In this document: piece after piece, positions 17,204 to 25,392 of the stretch
Position numbering within the stretch: the first letter of the stretch is position 1
Layout: each line of letters starts with the position of its first letter
NCBI RefSeq assembly: GCF_035818475.1
Contig: NZ_JAYMGV010000004.1
Location: 124,001-188,000 of the forward strand
Reading direction: 5' to 3'
Source of the DNA: Cognatitamlana sp035818475
GTDB taxonomy: Bacteria > Bacteroidota > Bacteroidia > Flavobacteriales > Flavobacteriaceae
DNA length: 64,000 bases
The notes under the pieces: model-generated
Databases searched by the model: none
What the model saw: the letters and a program-made list of their open reading frames with translations, nothing else
What the model was told of the DNA's origin: nothing
Position numbers and translations under genes: made by a program

Positions 17204-18616
17204 ATGAATCAGAAAATTGAAATTATGTTGCTAATTGCATGGCTTGTTATTTTTGTTGTGATTGTAGGAGCTACTTATAAAATACATCATTTAATTAAAG
17301 GCTTTAAAGTTGAAGGTGATGAAGAAAAAGCTGATTCGTTGCAAACGGCTCAAAATTGGTTTTATGCTTTAATTATAATCGCTTCGGTTGGGGGGGTAAG
17401 TATATTGTATTTGTTTTTAAAAGGAACAATTTATGAGAGCCATTTCTTTGAATGGTTAAATTTAGTGGTTCGGTTAATGCATATAACCTTTGGTATAGCA
17501 TGGATTGGAGCATCTTTTTATTTTGTGTTTTTAGAAAATGCTCTCAATAGGACAGAAGGTGTAAGAGATGAGCTGGCAGGGAACTTATGGGCAGTTCATG
17601 GCGGCGGGTTTTATTATTTAGAGAAGTATAAATTAGCACCAAAGGAAATCCCAAAACACTTGCATTGGTTTAAATATGAGGCTTATTTCACTTGGTTGTC
17701 TGGGTTTTGCCTATTGGCTATTGTCTATTATTTTAATGCCAGTTCTTATTTAATTGATCCAGAAGTTTTAGACTTAAAACCATTGGAAGCTATTGCTATA
17801 AGTATAGCATCATTACTAATAGGTTGGGTGATTTATGACCAAATTTGTAGAAGACTTAGTAAAAATAAAGTTGTATTTACATTAGCAATTACAGCTCTAG
17901 TGTTTTTATTTGCTTGGTTTTATGCGCAAGTATTTAGTGGTAGAGCAGCTTATATTCATTTTGGAGCATTTTTAGGAACTCTAATGGCAGGAAATGTATT
18001 TTTTGTAATTATACCTGGACAAAAACGAATGGTTGCTGCTGCAAAAAAAGGAAACCCTCCAAATCCGGCAGATGGTAAAGCAGCTTTTTTAAGGTCGTAC
18101 ACCAATAACTATTTCACACTTCCAGTATTGTTCGTAATGATTAGTAATCATTTCCCAAGCACATTTGGGAATACATACCAATGGCTTGTGCTTTTAGGGA
18201 TTACTTTAGGAACAGCAGGAATAAAGCATTATTTAAATGTTCGGGAAAAAGGGCAGCTCTCAGTATGGGTAATGCCAGTTTCAATAGTGGTCTTATTTGG
18301 AATGGCATTTATAACAGCTCCAAAAAAGCCCAAATATGAAAATTGCAGCGAAACCGTTTCGTTTGCAGAAATTCAAACAATAATAAGTAATAGATGCACA
18401 GTTTGCCACTCATCAAACCCAACCGATGTTATATGGAAGGTGGCTCCTAATGGAGTGAAATATGATACCCCCGAGCAGATTTATAATTTAAGAGATAAAA
18501 TATTTCAACGTGTGGTAGTTAGTAAAAATATGCCCTTTAATAATAATCAGACTCAAATGACACCAGAAGAACGCGATATGATCAATTGCTGGATTAATCA
18601 AGGCGCATCAAAATAA
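17204..18616 (+). CDS. puuD: Membrane urate hydroxylase with C-terminal cytochrome c (PuuD type)
   Basis: 470 aa. About eight membrane helices form the urate oxidase N-terminal (DUF989-like) domain, with conserved 'MHITFGIAWIGASFYFVFLE' and 'LWAVHGGGFYYLEKYKL'. A single haem c domain follows, with the CxxCH motif 'NRCTVCHSS' near residue 397 and a likely axial Met in 'NMPFNNN'. PuuD oxidises urate to 5-hydroxyisourate and passes electrons to cytochrome c, so no H2O2 is made, unlike soluble uricase. This is the only urate oxidase in the operon. The product goes to the HIU hydrolase domain encoded 5 nt downstream. Confidence 0.92.
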   Translation: MNQKIEIMLLIAWLVIFVVIVGATYKIHHLIKGFKVEGDEEKADSLQTAQNWFYALIIIASVGGVSILYLFLKGTIYESHFFEWLNLVVRLMHITFGIAWIGASFYFVFLENALNRTEGVRDELAGNLWAVHGGGFYYLEKYKLAPKEIPKHLHWFKYEAYFTWLSGFCLLAIVYYFNASSYLIDPEVLDLKPLEAIAISIASLLIGWVIYDQICRRLSKNKVVFTLAITALVFLFAWFYAQVFSGRAAYIHFGAFLGTLMAGNVFFVIIPGQKRMVAAAKKGNPPNPADGKAAFLRSYTNNYFTLPVLFVMISNHFPSTFGNTYQWLVLLGITLGTAGIKHYLNVREKGQLSVWVMPVSIVVLFGMAFITAPKKPKYENCSETVSFAEIQTIISNRCTVCHSSNPTDVIWKVAPNGVKYDTPEQIYNLRDKIFQRVVVSKNMPFNNNQTQMTPEERDMINCWINQGASK

Positions 18617-18621
18617 GAATT

Positions 18622-19491
18622 ATGATAACATTAAATCAACTTAATTCATTATCAGAAAAAGAAGCTTTCAAACAATTGGAACAATGCTGTGTTTCAATAA
18701 AATGGGTGACAGGAATGGTTAAATCCAGACCTTTTTCTTCAGAACAAGACCTTGTTGATAAAGCGGCTTCAATCTGGTTTAATGACTGCGATGTTAAAGA
18801 TTTTAAAGAAGCCTTTACCGGGCATCCAAAAATTGGTAATGTAGAAAGTTTAAAAGAAAAATATGCTCATACAGCAACCTGGGCTGGAAATGAGCAAGCT
18901 AAGGTTGAAGAGGCCAATATAAAAACTATTGAAGCTTTAGCTAAAGCTAATCAACAATACGAAGATAAGTTCGGCTATATTTTTATTGTTAGTGCAAGTG
19001 GTAAATCAGCCGAAGAAATGCTTGCCATTGTAAATTCAAGATTACACCATCAAGTAGAAGATGAAATTTTTGTGGCCATGAATGAGCAACATAAAATTAC
19101 AGTAATTAGGTTGGCAAAACTTATTGACGAACTACCAGAAAAAACCAATTTAAGCAGTCATATTACAACACATGCTTTAGATACGTCTTTAGGTATTCCA
19201 GCAAAGCATATGGTAATTACATTGAAGGGATTACAGGATAACCAATGGAAACCAATAAGTGTAGGTATAACGAATAATGACGGGCGAATTTTAGATGTTT
19301 TACCACCTGCAAGATTTTTAATTCCGGGTATTTATACTATGGTATTTAATACGTTAGAGTATTATAAAAAAAATAATCAAAAGGGATTTTATCCTGAGGT
19401 AACCGTGCAATTTGAAGTGACTGATAAGAATCATTATCATGTTCCATTAGTAATAAATCCGTTCGGTTATTCAACTTATAGAGGAAGTTAG
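18622..19491 (+). CDS. Bifunctional OHCU decarboxylase / 5-hydroxyisourate hydrolase fusion
   Basis: 289 aa with two catalytic domains. Residues 1-165 are OHCU decarboxylase (UraD): catalytic His in 'FTGHPKIGN' and the family signature 'TATWAGNEQAKV'. Residues 175-289 are the transthyretin-like HIU hydrolase: 'ITTHALDTSLGIPA', 'PARFLIPGIYTM', 'HYHVPLVINPFGYS' and the hallmark C-terminal YRGS. The hydrolase acts first (HIU to OHCU), then the decarboxylase gives S-allantoin, so domain order is opposite to reaction order. Fusion of these domains is known elsewhere, for example plant allantoin synthase. It lets an unstable intermediate be handed over and keeps the allantoin stereospecific. Confidence 0.93.
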   Translation: MITLNQLNSLSEKEAFKQLEQCCVSIKWVTGMVKSRPFSSEQDLVDKAASIWFNDCDVKDFKEAFTGHPKIGNVESLKEKYAHTATWAGNEQAKVEEANIKTIEALAKANQQYEDKFGYIFIVSASGKSAEEMLAIVNSRLHHQVEDEIFVAMNEQHKITVIRLAKLIDELPEKTNLSSHITTHALDTSLGIPAKHMVITLKGLQDNQWKPISVGITNNDGRILDVLPPARFLIPGIYTMVFNTLEYYKKNNQKGFYPEVTVQFEVTDKNHYHVPLVINPFGYSTYRGS

Positions 19492-19514
19492 AATTTAATA
19501 ATAATAAGAAGAAT

Positions 19515-20948
19515 ATGAATATAAGTGTATCAGAATATAAAAAAGAAAGCATTTTTAACGATTTAAAAGAAGCTAACCTTGCATTTAATAAAATATACAA
19601 AGGGGATAGAAAAGAAAGACAACCCATACACACTGTATATGGCGGAGCTAATTTGTTTAGATATGATTTAACTCAGCAATTAGGGCAAAAAGCATTAACC
19701 ACTTTTTTGAAATATGCTCCTAATTTTGTTCAATTCGGAAAGGCATTTCAGTTAAAAGGCAGTGAAAACCTATCCTCTGATGAGTCAATACAATTAATGC
19801 AGGTTAAAGAGCTGAATTCGTTTTCTGAAGAAGATTTAAAGAAACATCCGGGGGGATTCTCTTATATCATTTATCAAAAGGTAATTGCAAAACTAAAAAA
19901 GGAAGCTATAGAAGATTTTCGAATTGATTTTGAAGATGGCTTTGGAAATCGTACTGATAAAGAAGAAGATGACACCGCTGTTTTTGCAGCAAGAGAAGTA
20001 GCAAAAGGGATGGCTGAAAAAACATTGCCTTCTTTTATGGGGATTAGAATTAAACCTTTTACAGAAGAATTAAAAGAACGAGGCTTACGTACTTTGGATC
20101 TTTTTTTAACTACACTGCTATCAGAAACAAATGGAAGATTACCAGAGAATTTTGTGGTAATGTTACCTAAAGTTACTATACCAGAACAAATAGAAGCATT
20201 GATTGCTTTTTTTGAAGTTATAGAAGAAGCTTTTAATCTTAAACCAGGAGTTTTAAAAATGGAAATGATGGTTGAAACTACACAAGCTGTAATGGATTAT
20301 AAAGGGACAAATCCTTTATATCGATTTATTCAAGCTAGTAAAGGAAGGTGCATTGCTACTCACTTTGGAACTTATGATTATACAGCTTCAAATAATATTA
20401 CAGCTAGTTATCAGGATATGGATCATGCAGTTTGTGATTATGCCCATTATACAACCAAGGTAGCTTTAGCGCATACAGGTATTTGGTTATCAGACGGCGC
20501 TACCAATACAATGCCAATTGGCCCGCATAGAAATGAAAACATAACTCCAGGCCAAGAGGAAGAGAACAAGCAAGTTGTACATAGAGCTTGGTTAAAAGGC
20601 TATAAGCATATCAGGCATTCATTATATAAAGGCATGTATCAAGGTTGGGATTTAAACCCTGCACAATTACCAATGCGATATGCTGCGGTTTATGCCTTCT
20701 TTTTAGAAAGCTATGATGACGCTGTATTACGATTAAGAGCTTTTATGGAAAAAGCAGCTCAGGCAACTTTAATAGGCGATACTTTTGACGACGCAGCAAC
20801 AGGTCAAGGCTTATTAAATTATTTTTTAAAAGCACTCAATAGTGGTGCTATTACAACCGATGAAGTATTAGCAACTGGTTTAACGTTAGAGGAAATTAGG
20901 ATGCGTTCTTTTTCTAAAATTTTAAAAAACAGAAAAATAAAACAATAA
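19515..20948 (+). CDS. Citrate-lyase/malate-synthase-like TIM-barrel protein (DUF6986-like), substrate unknown
   Basis: 477 aa. It resembles the HpcH/HpaI and citrate lyase beta superfamily. The acidic metal site is visible in 'DFRIDFEDGFGNRTDKEEDD', a second acidic strand in 'KMEMMVETTQAVMD', and a further block in 'IATHFGTYDYTASNNI'. These enzymes bind Mg2+ and an oxo- or CoA-ester substrate to make or break C-C bonds; malate synthase uses glyoxylate. Some databases name relatives 'phosphoenolpyruvate kinase', which the sequence does not support. It sits inside the operon 23 nt after the OHCU decarboxylase fusion. The pathway consumes and releases glyoxylate, so a glyoxylate-using lyase or condensing enzyme is a reasonable guess, not shown. 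Confidence 0.72.
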   Translation: MNISVSEYKKESIFNDLKEANLAFNKIYKGDRKERQPIHTVYGGANLFRYDLTQQLGQKALTTFLKYAPNFVQFGKAFQLKGSENLSSDESIQLMQVKELNSFSEEDLKKHPGGFSYIIYQKVIAKLKKEAIEDFRIDFEDGFGNRTDKEEDDTAVFAAREVAKGMAEKTLPSFMGIRIKPFTEELKERGLRTLDLFLTTLLSETNGRLPENFVVMLPKVTIPEQIEALIAFFEVIEEAFNLKPGVLKMEMMVETTQAVMDYKGTNPLYRFIQASKGRCIATHFGTYDYTASNNITASYQDMDHAVCDYAHYTTKVALAHTGIWLSDGATNTMPIGPHRNENITPGQEEENKQVVHRAWLKGYKHIRHSLYKGMYQGWDLNPAQLPMRYAAVYAFFLESYDDAVLRLRAFMEKAAQATLIGDTFDDAATGQGLLNYFLKALNSGAITTDEVLATGLTLEEIRMRSFSKILKNRKIKQ

Positions 20949-20973
20949 AAAGAGTCAGAATACATCAATTAGC

Positions 20974-21747
20974 ATGTTCAATTGGGTCGAAATATTAAAT
21001 ACGTTCCAACTTAAAAAGGAATCAGTGGCACTTGTAACTGTGACGAAGGTTCTTGGGTCTGCACCATGTAATGTTGCCTCTAGAATGGTAGTCGATAAAA
21101 ATAAAAGCATATATGGCACTATTGGAGGAGGCAAATTGGAGCACGAAATTATTGAAAAAGCAATCCAAGCAATTAATGAAAATAACGTTATAGAAGTATC
21201 ATTTACACTAGGGCCTAAATTTGAACAATGTTGTGGAGGAAAAGTAGACTTATTAATAGAACCAATGAATCAGTCACCAGAATTATTTTTATTTGGAGCA
21301 GGGCATATAGGGGTTGAGATTTCCAAACTTTTAGAGAAAACGCCTTTTCAAGTTAATTTAATCGATTCCAGAGAAGGCTGGTTTGATTTAATTGAAGTAA
21401 GCAAAGAAACATTAACTTCTTCAGTAAATATAACAGACTTTAAAACATTCAGAGATGCAGTTAAGTGGGGAGACAATTGTTATGTATTGGTTATGACCCA
21501 CGATCATGGTATTGATTTGGATATAATAGCCATGGCTATTCCAAAAAAAACCAAATATCTGGGTTTGATAGGAAGTAAGACCAAATGTTCAAGATTCCAC
21601 AAAATGCTTGTTGAAGATTTGAATATCAAGGAAGGTATGGAGCATGTTGTGTGTCCGGTAGGTTTAGGTATTGGAGGAAATACTCCTAAAGAAATTGCTA
21701 TAGATGTTGTTGCCCAACTATTGAAAGAGTATTATAAAAGCAGATAA
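20974..21747 (+). CDS. xdhC: XdhC-type molybdenum cofactor chaperone
   Basis: 257 aa. The N-terminal XdhC/CoxI domain has 'VTVTKVLGSAPCNVASRMVV' and 'GTIGGGKLEHEII', then 'LGPKFEQCCGGKVDLLIEPM'. The C-terminal half has a Rossmann-like 'LFLFGAGHIGVEISKLLEKT' and 'VMTHDHGIDLDIIAMAI'. XdhC binds Moco, protects its sulfurated form and inserts it into XdhB; it is not part of the final enzyme. Co-occurrence with xdhA and xdhB in the same operon supports this. Confidence 0.9.
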   Translation: MFNWVEILNTFQLKKESVALVTVTKVLGSAPCNVASRMVVDKNKSIYGTIGGGKLEHEIIEKAIQAINENNVIEVSFTLGPKFEQCCGGKVDLLIEPMNQSPELFLFGAGHIGVEISKLLEKTPFQVNLIDSREGWFDLIEVSKETLTSSVNITDFKTFRDAVKWGDNCYVLVMTHDHGIDLDIIAMAIPKKTKYLGLIGSKTKCSRFHKMLVEDLNIKEGMEHVVCPVGLGIGGNTPKEIAIDVVAQLLKEYYKSR

Positions 21748-21772
21748 ATTAAAACATTAAATAAAATAACAT

Positions 21773-22885
21773 ATGACATATTCATTTAATCCTCAGAAAA
21801 GATATTTAATGGGGCCAGGGCCCTCAGATGCCCACCCCAGAGTTTTAAAAGCAATGGCTACGCCTTTAATAGGACATCTAGATCCTCAGTTTGTAAGCAT
21901 GATGGATGAAGTAAAAGATATGGTGCAAAGAACGTTTATAACTAAAAATGAACTGACCTTTGTAGTGTCTGCTCCAGGTAGTGCAGGAATGGAAACCTGT
22001 TTGGTGAATCTTTTAGAGCCAGGAGATGAATGCATAATTTGTATTAATGGGGTGTTTGGAGGACGTATGGTTAATATCGCGGAACGTTGTGGTGTAAAAG
22101 TTCATAAAATTAACACGGCATGGGGAAATGTAACTACAACAGATCAAATTAAAGAAGCCTTAAAAAATTGTCCAAAACCAAAATTGGTAGCCTTAGTGCA
22201 TGCAGAAACTTCAACAGGAGCTTTACAACCCTTGAAAGAAATAAGTGAATTAGTACATGAAGCAAATTCTCTGCTAGTAGTAGATGCAGTAACCTCATGG
22301 TGTGGAGTGCCACTTAAGGTAGACGAATGGGGTATTGATGCTATTTATTCAGGAACACAAAAGAACTTAAGTGCACCCCCGGGGTTATCACCGGTTAGCT
22401 TTTCACCCAGAGCAGTAAAAGTGTTAGAGCAAAGAAAAACAAAAGTACAAAGTTGGTTCTTAGACTTAAATTTAGTGAAGAACTATTGGGTAGGAGCAAA
22501 AAGAGCCTATCACCATACAGCTCCGGTATCTTCAGTGTTTGCTCTCCATGAAGCATTAAACCTTGTTATTGAAGAAGGTTTAGAAAATAGGTGGTCTAGA
22601 CATCAAGAGGTTTATAGAGTATTAAAGAGTGAATTAGAGAAATTAGGATTTAATTATTTAGTCAATGAAGAAAATAGATTACCAAACTTGAATGCTGTTT
22701 ACTTACCTGAAGGGATAACGGATGAAGGTGTTTTAAGAAGTAAATTATTAAAAGATTATAACATTGAAATTGGAGGAGGTCTAGGAGATTTTGCAGGGAA
22801 GATATGGCGTATAGGTATTATGGGAGAAAGCTGTACTAAAAACCATGTAAACATGCTTATTGGAGCATTGAAAGAGTTATTATAA
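21773..22885 (+). CDS. pucG: (S)-ureidoglycine-glyoxylate aminotransferase (PucG-like)
   Basis: 370 aa class V PLP aminotransferase. Visible blocks are 'MGPGPSDAHPRVLKAMATPL', 'SAPGSAGMETCLVNLLEPGD', 'HAETSTGALQPL', the Asp in 'LLVVDAVTSWCG', and the PLP-binding Lys in 'YSGTQKNLSAPPG'. The closest types are alanine-glyoxylate aminotransferase and PucG. PucG converts ureidoglycine plus glyoxylate to oxalurate plus glycine. The operon context, between xdhC and allantoate amidohydrolase, favours PucG. The segment 'GHLDPQF' has His where I recall Gln in Bacillus PucG, so specificity deserves a test. Confidence 0.85.
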   Translation: MTYSFNPQKRYLMGPGPSDAHPRVLKAMATPLIGHLDPQFVSMMDEVKDMVQRTFITKNELTFVVSAPGSAGMETCLVNLLEPGDECIICINGVFGGRMVNIAERCGVKVHKINTAWGNVTTTDQIKEALKNCPKPKLVALVHAETSTGALQPLKEISELVHEANSLLVVDAVTSWCGVPLKVDEWGIDAIYSGTQKNLSAPPGLSPVSFSPRAVKVLEQRKTKVQSWFLDLNLVKNYWVGAKRAYHHTAPVSSVFALHEALNLVIEEGLENRWSRHQEVYRVLKSELEKLGFNYLVNEENRLPNLNAVYLPEGITDEGVLRSKLLKDYNIEIGGGLGDFAGKIWRIGIMGESCTKNHVNMLIGALKELL

Positions 22886-22907
22886 TAGGGGTGTATTGAA
22901 ATAGTTA

Positions 22908-24158
22908 ATGAAAGTAGAAGTAAAAAGAATAGTTGAGCGTATAGAAAACCTTGGAGGTATTAGTGATGAAAGCCATTGTTTATCTAGGTTTTATGGAACA
23001 CCAGCACATAAAAGGGCCGGTGATTTGTTAATACAATGGATGGAAAATGCAGGAATGGAAGTATTTAAAGACAGTATAGGGAATATTAGAGGCGTATTGA
23101 AAAGTCCTAGGGCAAAAGCAAAGCATTTTGTTATAGGCTCTCATTACGATACAGTTTTTAAAGCGGGGAAATATGATGGGCCTTTAGGAATATTGTTAGG
23201 TATAGAAGTCGCCCAAAGAATTTCTGAAAATGCTATTGAATTGCCTTTTCATTTAAACATAGTAGCTTTTGCAGATGAGGAAGGCTCTCGTTTTAATACT
23301 GCATATTTAGGAAGTTCTGCATTAGTAGGTGAATTTGATGAGATATGGCTAAATCGGAAGGATGATAATGTTCATACATTGAAAGAAGTTGTTGAAAAAA
23401 ATGAAGGCAATGTTACTCATATTTTTAAGGAATACATTCCGAAAGAAGATTGGTTAGGATATTTTGAGGTGCATATTGAACAAGGCCCTGTTTTATGCGA
23501 AAAAGATTTACCATTATGTTTAGTAAGTAGTATAGCTACTCAAACTAGAGTTAATATTGCTTGGGATGGGGTATGTGGACATGCAGGAACCTATCCAATG
23601 CATTTAAGAAGTGATGCACTATGTGCAGCAGCTGAGTTTACCTTAGAAGTTGAAAAGATAGGAAAAGCGTATAATGATAAATTGGTTGCTACAATTGGAA
23701 AGCTAAATGTAGAACCTAATATATCTAACGTTATTCCAGGTGTTGTAACCCATAGTCTAGATGTGCGTAGTCCAGATGATTTATTATTAGCAGAGATTAC
23801 AAAAGAATTAAAATATAAAGCTGAAACTATTGCTAAAAAAAGAGGGCTTAATTACCATTGGGAAATAATGCAGACTAATCCATCAGTTTCATGTGATGCT
23901 CAATTAAAAGCAGCTCTAAGTAAAAGTATTAAAAAAGCAAATATAAATAGCCTCCTAGAAATTCCTAGTGGTGCAGGACATGATGCTGTTATGATTTCTA
24001 AAGTAGCACCCGTTTCTATGCTTTTTGTACGCTGTAAAGACGGAATAAGTCATAACCCATTAGAATATACAGCACCTGAGGATATAAACGAAGCTTTGAA
24101 TGTATGTAATAATTTTATAGAGGAAATAATTGAAATATCAAATACAAAAAATAAATAG
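22908..24158 (+). CDS. allC: Allantoate amidohydrolase
   Basis: 416 aa M20-family metallo-amidase. Zinc and catalytic residues lie in 'GSHYDTVFKAGKYDGPLG', 'VAFADEEGSRFN' and 'FEVHIEQGPVL'; the dimer-lid His is in 'GVCGHAGTYPMHLRSD', and the last ligand in 'GISHNPLEYT'. It hydrolyses allantoate to ureidoglycine (via ureidoglycine and CO2/NH3 release). Its relatives include N-carbamoyl-amino acid hydrolases, but the position 2 nt before ureidoglycine aminohydrolase makes allantoate the likely substrate. Confidence 0.9.
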   Translation: MKVEVKRIVERIENLGGISDESHCLSRFYGTPAHKRAGDLLIQWMENAGMEVFKDSIGNIRGVLKSPRAKAKHFVIGSHYDTVFKAGKYDGPLGILLGIEVAQRISENAIELPFHLNIVAFADEEGSRFNTAYLGSSALVGEFDEIWLNRKDDNVHTLKEVVEKNEGNVTHIFKEYIPKEDWLGYFEVHIEQGPVLCEKDLPLCLVSSIATQTRVNIAWDGVCGHAGTYPMHLRSDALCAAAEFTLEVEKIGKAYNDKLVATIGKLNVEPNISNVIPGVVTHSLDVRSPDDLLLAEITKELKYKAETIAKKRGLNYHWEIMQTNPSVSCDAQLKAALSKSIKKANINSLLEIPSGAGHDAVMISKVAPVSMLFVRCKDGISHNPLEYTAPEDINEALNVCNNFIEEIIEISNTKNK

Positions 24159-24160
24159 TT

Positions 24161-24922
24161 ATGAATAAAATAAACCTTACCGCATTATCAAATACAATAG
24201 TAGAAAGAGACCATGCAGTTATTACTGGAGATGGATTTGTGAATAGTGTAGTACCCGGATGGACAAATTGTGAGGTTAATGTCGTTATCAATGAAGCTAT
24301 GGGAGCTAATTTTTGCCAACTCCTTATTACGCTAAATAGTCAGAGTCAGTTGAAAGGAAAGACCCAACATTCACAGATTTTCTTTTACATATTAGAGGGG
24401 TCATGTGATTTATATTTAAATCAAAATAAATCAAAATTAAAAAAGGGATCCTATGCTTACGTTTCTATTGATCAGAGTTATACATTTGATAAAGCAGCAG
24501 AAGGTACTAGAGTTTTAACTTTTCATAAAAAATATGAACCATTAGAAGGTCATACATCTCCTGAAGTGCTTGTTAATCATGAATCTAATATAGAACAAAC
24601 TATCTATTGTGAAGATCCGGATTTATTGATGCAAAATCTTTTACCTGATGAAAACGATTTATCATTTGATATGGCAGTAAATATTTTCACTTATAGCCCA
24701 GGAGCTAACCTTCCTTTTGTAGAAACACATATTATGGAGCATGGATTGATTTATTTAGAAGGTCAGGGTATATATCGTTTAGCTGATAAATGGTATCCTA
24801 TTAAAAAAGGGGATAGTATATGGATGGCACCTTATTGTCCACAGTGGTTCGGTGCATTAGGCAAAGAGCCTGCAGTGTATATATATTATAAAAATGTAAA
24901 CAGGTTTCCAACAGTCATTTAA
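24161..24922 (+). CDS. allE: (S)-ureidoglycine aminohydrolase (bicupin, UGHY)
   Basis: 253 aa bicupin. The first cupin has 'HSQIFFYILEGSCDLYLN'. The second holds the Mn2+-binding pattern in 'FVETHIMEHGLIYLEGQGIY' and ends with 'KKGDSIWMAPYCPQWFGALG', the same layout as YlbA/UGHY. It removes ammonia from (S)-ureidoglycine to give (S)-ureidoglycolate. It is the last gene of the operon. No ureidoglycolate lyase or dehydrogenase follows in the window. Confidence 0.9.
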   Translation: MNKINLTALSNTIVERDHAVITGDGFVNSVVPGWTNCEVNVVINEAMGANFCQLLITLNSQSQLKGKTQHSQIFFYILEGSCDLYLNQNKSKLKKGSYAYVSIDQSYTFDKAAEGTRVLTFHKKYEPLEGHTSPEVLVNHESNIEQTIYCEDPDLLMQNLLPDENDLSFDMAVNIFTYSPGANLPFVETHIMEHGLIYLEGQGIYRLADKWYPIKKGDSIWMAPYCPQWFGALGKEPAVYIYYKNVNRFPTVI

Positions 24923-25006
24923 ATAATGATTCTTTAATATTGATAAGAATTAAATCAAATCATTTAAAATAATCTAAAAATCAAGTTCCGAAAAGTTCTT
25001 AGATAA

Positions 25007-25318
25007 ATGGAAGCTGCTGTTAAAAAAAGAGTTTCTTCTATAATTAGCTGAGATTTTAGTAAATCAGAAGAGGGGGCCCAATTAAATATTACAGAAAGCA
25101 GTATAGATAGACACTTAACAACTCGTGGAAATTAAAACAGGTATTTTTTTGAACCTAAAAATCCATTAAAAGAAGTCAACATATTACTTATATCTAATTG
25201 TCCTAACGGCTTAATAGGCTTTCCAATGTATTTAAAAGATCAAAGCATAAAAAAAAGAAATCACGCTTGTATATATCTTCCTAATGATTTCAGAATGAAT
25301 TATTTCGATTTTTATTGA
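25007..25318 (+). pseudogene. Unrecognised gene relic with two in-frame stops
   Basis: Within the 470-nt gap after the purine operon, one frame reads about 100 residues interrupted by stops at TGA (after MEAAVKKRVSSIIS) and TAA at 25133-25135. It then continues as NRYFFEPKNPLKEVNILLIS to a final TGA at 25316-25318. The middle part 'LNITESSIDRHLTTRG' loosely recalls a helix-turn-helix. That all three pieces share a frame suggests a decayed regulator-like gene, but I do not recognise the family. The rest of 24923-25392 shows nothing. Confidence 0.35.
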
Positions 25319-25392
25319 TTACAAAATTAAAGGTTTTATGACTGCTACCTTAAAACTACTAAGGGCTATATTTGTGCACGTTTCATATTAAA

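Noticed and set aside
24923..25392. Second attachment site (copy of the tRNA-Pro 3' end) at the far edge of the purine island
   Set aside because: No repeat of the tRNA 3' sequence was found here or elsewhere in the window, so I do not claim that the whole island is a mobile element.
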